Shown: one piece after another, positions 59,527 to 64,000 of the stretch
Layout of the letters: every line of letters starts with the position of its first letter
Numbering within the stretch: position 1 is the stretch's first letter
Made by a program: the position numbers and the translations under genes
NCBI RefSeq assembly: GCF_001270745.1
Contig: NZ_KQ434751.1
Span: 579,539 to 643,538, forward strand
Source: Jiangella muralis
GTDB lineage: Bacteria > Actinomycetota > Actinomycetes > Jiangellales > Jiangellaceae
Direction of reading: 5' to 3'
DNA length: 64,000 nucleotides
Notes under the pieces: generated by a model
Databases searched by the model: none
Seen by the model: the letters and a program-made list of their open reading frames with translations, nothing else
What the model was told of the DNA's origin: nothing

Positions 59527-60585
59527 TCAGGACCCGGCGTCCGGGGTGAACGTCAGCCGTCCGTCCGCACCCCTGGTGAGGGTGACGGTGCGCCCAGACC
59601 GGGCCGACTCCCGGGCGGCCAGCGCGACCGCCACCGTCCGGATCCCGCCCTCGACGTCGGGCTCGCCCTGCACGCCGGTGCGCGCCGCCCGGAGGAACTC
59701 GCCGATGAGGTCGCCGTCGGTGCCCGGAGCGTACGGCAGCTCGATCGCCCGGCCGTCGTCGGCCGCGATGCCCTGGACGCTGCGGCCGAAGAAGTCGACG
59801 TCGACGGACCCGCCGGTGCCGGCCACGCTGATCCGCAGGCCGCCCCAGGTGGGCGCCGACGCCGGTCGGCTCCAGGAGCAGTCGATCGCCGCGACCAGGC
59901 CGTCCGCATAGGCGACCGTGACGAGGCCGGCGGTCTCGAGGCCGGCCGGCACGTCGTGCAGGGTGCTGTTGACGACCGCCGTGACGGCCACGGGATCGGC
60001 CCCGGCCAGGCCGTCCACGAGGTCGGCGACGTGGACGACGTGATCCATGAGGGCGCCGCCGCCGGACAGCTCCTCGTCCGTGAACCACGCACGGTCGCCG
60101 GGAAGCTTCCCGTTGTTGCTGCCGCGCACGGCGAGCAGCTGGCCGAGCCGCCCGCTCGCGTGGAGCTCCCGGAGCTCGCCGAAGGCCCGGGCGAACCGCA
60201 CGGGATAGGCGACGGTGAGGGTCACGCCCGCCGCCCGCACCGCGTCGCGGATGGCATGGGCGTCGTCGAGGGTCGTGGCGAGCGGCTTCTCGCAGAGGAT
60301 GTGGGCGCCGGCGGCCGCGGCCCGTTCGACGTCGGCGCGATGCCGCGCGTTCTCGCTGGCGATCACCACCGCGTCGGGACCCCAGGCGAGCAGGTCGTCG
60401 AGGTCGTCCGCGTAGTCGACGCCGAGCCGTGCGGCCAGCGCGCGCCCGCGGTCGTCCCCGTCGCGCCAGGGCCCGGGGTCGGTGACCCGCACGGCGACGC
60501 CGGCGAGCTGCCGCAGCTCCGCGACGTAGGACAGCGCGTGTGGGTGGGCGAACGACACGATGCCCACCCGGAGCGGTTCAGCCAC
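59527..60585 (-). CDS. Gfo/Idh/MocA-family oxidoreductase (second of four)
   Basis: A 352-residue member with SFAHPHALSYVAELR at the N-terminus, where the usual Gly-rich NAD loop is altered (GIVSFAHPH), CEKPLA with the catalytic Lys, and ALMDHVVHVADLVDGL with the catalytic His. The HPHA variant of the nucleotide loop is a subgroup feature. GTG 60585 overlaps the end of the preceding oxidoreductase by 8 nt. Confidence 0.88.
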   Translation of the reverse strand: MAEPLRVGIVSFAHPHALSYVAELRQLAGVAVRVTDPGPWRDGDDRGRALAARLGVDYADDLDDLLAWGPDAVVIASENARHRADVERAAAAGAHILCEKPLATTLDDAHAIRDAVRAAGVTLTVAYPVRFARAFGELRELHASGRLGQLLAVRGSNNGKLPGDRAWFTDEELSGGGALMDHVVHVADLVDGLAGADPVAVTAVVNSTLHDVPAGLETAGLVTVAYADGLVAAIDCSWSRPASAPTWGGLRISVAGTGGSVDVDFFGRSVQGIAADDGRAIELPYAPGTDGDLIGEFLRAARTGVQGEPDVEGGIRTVAVALAARESARSGRTVTLTRGADGRLTFTPDAGS

Positions 60586-61579
60586 GCGTCCCCGCCCCCA
60601 CCGCGTCGAGCAGCACCGGCTGCCCCGTCGTCGTGGACTCGATGGCCGCGAGCGCGATCTCCGCCGCTCGCGCTCCGTCCTCGAAGGTGACGCGCGCGTC
60701 CTCGCCGGCCTCCCGCGCACGGAGGAAGTCCGCCACCTCCAGCGCGAACGGACTCGTCGCGGAGGCCGACGCGGGGACGGACGGCGGGGGCCCGCCGCCG
60801 GGCCGCACGTCCGCGACCAGACCCTTGGTCGCCGACGACGAGTGCGACAGGACGCCGCCGGTCCCGGCCACGCTGTACTCCGTGGTGAAGTCGATGTGCG
60901 GCGGGCCCCAGACGCCGGCGACGTGGGTGATGGCCCCCGAGTCGTGTTCGAGCAGCACGTGCGCGGCCTCGCACACGTCTCCTTCGCTGTCGATCCGGCG
61001 GGCGACGGCGGACACCCGCCGCACCTCCCCGGCGATCCAGCGGGCGATGTCGATGTCGTGGATCATCAGATCGAGGATGATCCCGCCGGAGCGCGCGGGG
61101 TCGGCGAACCAGGCGGAGCGGGCGGGGAATGCTCCGGAGCGGACGAACCGCAGCACGGCGAGCTCGCCGGCCACCTTGTCCCGCACGGCCGCGTGCAGGG
61201 TCGCGTACTCGGGGAAGTAGCGGACGACGTGGCCGGGAAAGACCCTCCGGCCGGTCTCGGCGCTCAGCCGCCGCAGGTCCGACACCTGCTCCGCGGTCCG
61301 CGCGACGGGCTTCTCCAGGATGACGTCCTTGCCCGCCAGCAGCGCCGCCGACGCGAGGGCGTGATGGGTGTCGGTCGGGGTCGCCACGTCGACGACGTCG
61401 GCGACACCCAGCGCCTCCTCGAAGCTGCCGGCGATCTCTCCGCCGAAGCGCCGCACCAGCTCCGGCGCGCCCTCCTGCGACCACACCACGACCCGCGCCC
61501 CGGTCGTGAGCAGCGCCGGAAGGTGGAACTCGGCGATCCCCCCGGCCCCGATCAACGCGACGACGGTCTCCTTCGACAC
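60578..61579 (-). CDS. Gfo/Idh/MocA-family oxidoreductase (third of four)
   Basis: A 333-residue member with a regular NAD loop (GAGGIAEFHLPALL), LEKPVA with catalytic Lys and LDLMIHDIDIARW with catalytic His; related to inositol 2-dehydrogenase and UDP-N-acetylglucosamine oxidase groups. First gene of the long minus-strand operon; GTG 61579 after GGAGAGGGAAC. Divergent from the zinc alcohol dehydrogenase gene. Confidence 0.9.
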   Translation of the reverse strand: MSKETVVALIGAGGIAEFHLPALLTTGARVVVWSQEGAPELVRRFGGEIAGSFEEALGVADVVDVATPTDTHHALASAALLAGKDVILEKPVARTAEQVSDLRRLSAETGRRVFPGHVVRYFPEYATLHAAVRDKVAGELAVLRFVRSGAFPARSAWFADPARSGGIILDLMIHDIDIARWIAGEVRRVSAVARRIDSEGDVCEAAHVLLEHDSGAITHVAGVWGPPHIDFTTEYSVAGTGGVLSHSSSATKGLVADVRPGGGPPPSVPASASATSPFALEVADFLRAREAGEDARVTFEDGARAAEIALAAIESTTTGQPVLLDAVGAGTRG

Positions 61580-61642
61580 GTTCCCTCTCCTCCGCTCGGC
61601 GACGGCCCGGCGACCCGGACGCGGATCATCGTAGGCCAGCAG

Positions 61643-61657
61643 TTCACACTTGTGCAA
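61643..61657. promoter_or_regulatory. candidate operator in the oxidoreductase/ADH divergent promoter
   Basis: TTCACACTTGTGCAA contains CACA-CT-TGTG with near-symmetric flanks, in the 133-bp gap between divergent genes. The right half TGTGCAA is identical to that of the site at 3371. It could be bound by the IclR-type protein encoded 1.1 kb away. Confidence 0.35.
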
Positions 61658-61712
61658 TCAGGTTCATGTTGGTGTACCTTCGCCGTACGCCACTCGGGAA
61701 GGACCGCCACCT

Positions 61713-62756
61713 ATGTCGAACGGGTCGATGAGAGCCCTCGTTCTGCACGATTTCCACGATCTGCGGGTCGAGACGCTCGACCTGCCCGTCCCCGGGCCGG
61801 GCGACGTGCTCGTGCGGGTGGCCGAGGTCGGCATCTGCGGCTCCGACATCCACGGCTACACCGGCGAGAACGGACGCCGCGCGCCCGGTCAGGTCATGGG
61901 GCACGAGGCGTCCGGGACCGTCGAACACGACCCGTCCGGCCGCTACGCGCCGGGCGACCGGGTCACGTTCAACCCGCTCGTCTCCTGCGGCGAGTGCGGG
62001 GCCTGTGCGGCCCACGAGGAGCAGCACTGCCGGAACCGGTTCGTCATCGGCGTGCGCGCCGACCGCCGGGCCGCGTTCGCCGACTTCGTCGTCGTGCCGG
62101 AGCGCAACGTCCATCGGCTCCCCGACACGGTCGGGACGAGGGAGGGCGCGCTCATCGAGCCGCTGGCCGTCGCCGTGCACGCGGTGCGGCGCGCCCGCGT
62201 GCGCGACGGGGACCGCGTGCTGATCATCGGCGGCGGGCCGGTCGGCCAGTCGCTCGTGCTGGCGCTGCACGACGCCGGCATCGCCACCGTCGTCGTGAGC
62301 GAGCTGGACGCGGGCCGCCGGGCGCTGTGCGCGGAGCTCGGCGCGATCGTCGTCGATCCCGGCTCGCAGGACCTCGCCGACGCGGTCGCCGCCGCGGCGG
62401 GAGCCCCCGCCGACGTCACGTTCGACGCCGTCGGCATCAGCTCGACGGTGACCGCCGCCCTCGGCGCCACAGCCGACGGCGGGCGCATCCTGCTCGTGGG
62501 CATGGGCAGCCCGGCGCTGGAGATCGCCGCGTTCGAGGTCAGCACGCGCGAGCGCGAGGTGATCGGCTCGTTCTGCTACTCGGCCGGCGACTTCCGCGCG
62601 GCGATCGCGCTGGCGGGACGGGTGGCGGACGGGCTGGCCAAGATGGTCTCGTCGGTGATCACCCCCGACGAGACCCCGGCAGAGCTGGCGCGGCTCGGCG
62701 CCGGCGACCTGCCCGCGGGGAAGGTCCTCGTGCGCTTCGGAGCGCCGGAAGGCTGA
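61713..62756 (+). CDS. zinc-dependent alcohol/polyol dehydrogenase (MDR family)
   Basis: A 347-residue medium-chain dehydrogenase. Catalytic zinc ligands in GICGSDIHGYTG and MGHEASG, structural zinc Cys in CGECGAC and HCRNRF, NAD loop GGGPVGQS. It resembles sorbitol, threonine or L-idonate dehydrogenases and would oxidise a secondary alcohol of the sugar or cyclitol used by the divergent operon. ATG 61713 follows GGAAGGA; upstream in-frame codons are non-homologous. Confidence 0.9.
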   Translation: MSNGSMRALVLHDFHDLRVETLDLPVPGPGDVLVRVAEVGICGSDIHGYTGENGRRAPGQVMGHEASGTVEHDPSGRYAPGDRVTFNPLVSCGECGACAAHEEQHCRNRFVIGVRADRRAAFADFVVVPERNVHRLPDTVGTREGALIEPLAVAVHAVRRARVRDGDRVLIIGGGPVGQSLVLALHDAGIATVVVSELDAGRRALCAELGAIVVDPGSQDLADAVAAAAGAPADVTFDAVGISSTVTAALGATADGGRILLVGMGSPALEIAAFEVSTREREVIGSFCYSAGDFRAAIALAGRVADGLAKMVSSVITPDETPAELARLGAGDLPAGKVLVRFGAPEG

Positions 62757-62765
62757 GGGGACCCC

Positions 62766-63560
62766 TCAGCGGTCGTCGCGGCCGATCTCCCCGGGGGTCT
62801 CCAGTGCGCGGGCGATCTCCCGCGCGCACACCCTGATCGTCTCGAGCAGGTGCGGCACCTCGGCCTCGCCGCTCTCGATCCGGGCGTTCGGGACCGAACA
62901 GCTGATCGCCGCGACGACGCCGCCGTCCGTCCGCACCGGGACGGCGACGCAGTAGACGCCAGACGTGTGCTCGCCGTCGTCGGTGGCGTAACCGCGCTCA
63001 CGGACCTGGTCGATCACGGTGATCAGCTCGTCGCCGGACGTGATCGTCCGGGGGGTGTACCGGGTCAGCTCCCGTCCGGCGTAGTGCGCGCGCAGTTCCG
63101 ACTCCGGCAGGCCGCTGAGCAGCGCCTTGCCGATGCCCGTCACGTACGCGGGCAGCCGGCTGCCGACGTGCGACACCAGGCGCAGCATGCGGGCGCCCTC
63201 GACCTTGTCGATGTAGACGACGTCGAGGTCGTCCAGCACGCCCAGTTGCACGGTCTCGTCGAGCTGACGGCTGGCCTCGCGCAGCGCCCGGCGCGCGTGG
63301 ACGGTGAGGTCGCGGTAGCGGCGGAAGGACTGCCCGACCTCCCAGGGCCGGACGCCGATCAGGTACGTGCGCTCGCGCGGGTCGAACGTGAGCCAGCGCA
63401 TCGCCACGATCGTCTGCAGCAACCCGTGCAGGCTGCTCTTCGGATACGGCAGCTTCTCGACGAGGTCGACGAAGGTCAGCCCGTCGGGGTGCCGGGCGAC
63501 GAGCTCCAGCACTTCCAGCGTCCGCTGGGCGGACTTGACGTTCTGCGTCTGTTCGGTCAT
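62766..63560 (-). CDS. IclR-family transcriptional regulator
   Basis: A 264-residue IclR regulator: winged helix at 8-70 (VKSAQRTLEVLELVARHPDGLTFVDLVEKL, PKSSLHGLLQTI) and the effector domain at about 80-255 (GVLDDLDVVYIDKVEG, LPAYVTGIGKALLSGL, GVYCVAVPV, VAAISCSVPNARI). It is convergent with the zinc dehydrogenase and probably controls the flanking sugar-type catabolic genes. Confidence 0.93.
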   Translation of the reverse strand: MTEQTQNVKSAQRTLEVLELVARHPDGLTFVDLVEKLPYPKSSLHGLLQTIVAMRWLTFDPRERTYLIGVRPWEVGQSFRRYRDLTVHARRALREASRQLDETVQLGVLDDLDVVYIDKVEGARMLRLVSHVGSRLPAYVTGIGKALLSGLPESELRAHYAGRELTRYTPRTITSGDELITVIDQVRERGYATDDGEHTSGVYCVAVPVRTDGGVVAAISCSVPNARIESGEAEVPHLLETIRVCAREIARALETPGEIGRDDR

Positions 63561-63569
63561 GCGGCCCTA

Positions 63570-64000
63570 TCACTCTCCGGTGCCGGTGGCGGTGGCAATT
63601 CTCGCATCGATCCCCGCGCGGATGAACGAGATCGACTGCTCCGCCGCCGTCACGGCAGCGCAGCCCTCGGCCCAGCCGGGGACGCTCGCCGGGTCCAGGT
63701 CCCCGCGGACCAGGCCGACGAAGGCGGCGACCTCGCGCGGCATCCAGTCGTCCTCGACGGCGGTGACGACGCGTGTCGCCCCGCCGGTGCTCAGCGTGGC
63801 CGACCGCGCCATGGAGTCGATCACGAGGTGGCCACGGTCGCCTTGGATCAGGAAGGAGGCCAGGCCCGGAGCGGTGTACGTGCGCGCGAAGCCCAGGGCG
63901 ATGGTGAGGAGCGCACCGCGTCCGCTCCGCCCCAGGATCGTCGCCCGGTCCTCGCCGCCGTCTCCGGGCTCGGCCGTCGCGGCCGTCACCCGGACCGCGT
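63570..64000 (-). CDS. Gfo/Idh/MocA-family oxidoreductase C-terminus, cut by window edge
   Basis: About 143 residues of the C-terminal domain are visible, ending at 63570: TILGRSGRGALLTIALGFART, FLIQGDRGHLVIDSMAR and DDWMPREVAAFVGLVRG, the pattern of the GFO_IDH_MocA C-terminal domain and final helix. The nucleotide-binding half lies beyond the window. A GTG at 63989 is internal, not the true start. It lies just upstream of the IclR gene in the same direction. Confidence 0.75.
   Translation of the reverse strand, partial: AVRVTAATAEPGDGGEDRATILGRSGRGALLTIALGFARTYTAPGLASFLIQGDRGHLVIDSMARSATLSTGGATRVVTAVEDDWMPREVAAFVGLVRGDLDPASVPGWAEGCAAVTAAEQSISFIRAGIDARIATATGTGE

Noticed and set aside
63570-63989. 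Complete 139-residue protein starting at GTG 63989
   Set aside because: It begins inside the C-terminal domain of a Gfo/Idh/MocA enzyme and the frame stays open to the window edge, so it is a partial gene.

Overview
The window is very GC-rich, almost fully coding, uses GTG starts often, and links genes by 4-nt ATGA/GTGA overlaps. With its gene families (FCD-GntR, PucR, IclR and PadR regulators, secreted glycosidases, Mo-hydroxylases, BMP-type ABC importer) this points to a soil or plant-associated actinomycete with a large catabolic genome; Jiangella-like or Phytoactinopolyspora-like is a guess. I see no tRNA, rRNA, IS element, prophage or CRISPR array.

Layout. 1-4.7 kb: a cupin, an unusual DUF2848-HpaB fusion and a nitrilase-like amidase, divergent from an MmgE/PrpD protein. 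4.7-9.2 kb: class III aminotransferase and methylmalonate-semialdehyde dehydrogenase, divergent from a frameshifted PucR regulator. 9.2-10.5 kb: nuclease toxin and putative immunity protein. 10.5-13.1 kb: secreted sialidase behind an 11-bp-phased operator array. 13.3-23 kb: PadR regulator, three-subunit molybdenum hydroxylase, asparaginase-like amidohydrolase, then divergently a metallo-beta-lactamase-fold hydrolase, CoxG-like protein, enolase-superfamily enzyme and cyclic amidohydrolase; this looks like a degradation cluster for an N-heterocycle or cyclic amide. 23-27.8 kb: secreted GH84-like and apparently cytosolic GH20 hexosaminidases behind a perfect 22-bp palindrome.

27.8-50.1 kb is the most coherent part. 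One nine-gene operon (44945 down to 35405) runs BMP lipoprotein, ATPase, two permeases, TIM-barrel sugar isomerase, DhaK-DhaL kinase, RpiB-type isomerase, adenosine deaminase, GntR/FCD regulator. The divergent operon (45106-50144) carries an aminotransferase, SDR, cyclase-family hydrolase, nucleoside hydrolase and an RCK potassium-channel-like protein. An MTA/SAH-deaminase-like amidohydrolase, a bicovalent flavin oxidase, a CehA/McbA-like protein and a dimethylformamidase-like protein lie upstream. Four copies of a 15-bp inverted repeat (consensus RYTGG-TATTR-CCRGT) sit before the flavin oxidase, the dimethylformamidase-like gene, gntR itself, and between the two divergent operons. This suggests a locally encoded regulon for uptake and complete breakdown of a purine-type, possibly modified, nucleoside.

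50.2-51.0 kb: a 54-residue VbhA-like antitoxin and a frameshifted Fic toxin, closed by a long hairpin. 51.1-53.2 kb: secreted TIM-barrel glycosidase-like protein with two copies of an inserted beta-domain. 53.3-64 kb: a catabolic cluster of DUF4432, Gfo/Idh/MocA oxidoreductases (three complete, one cut by the edge), M20 peptidase, class V aminotransferase, creatininase-family amidohydrolase, an unknown conserved protein, a zinc alcohol dehydrogenase and an IclR regulator.
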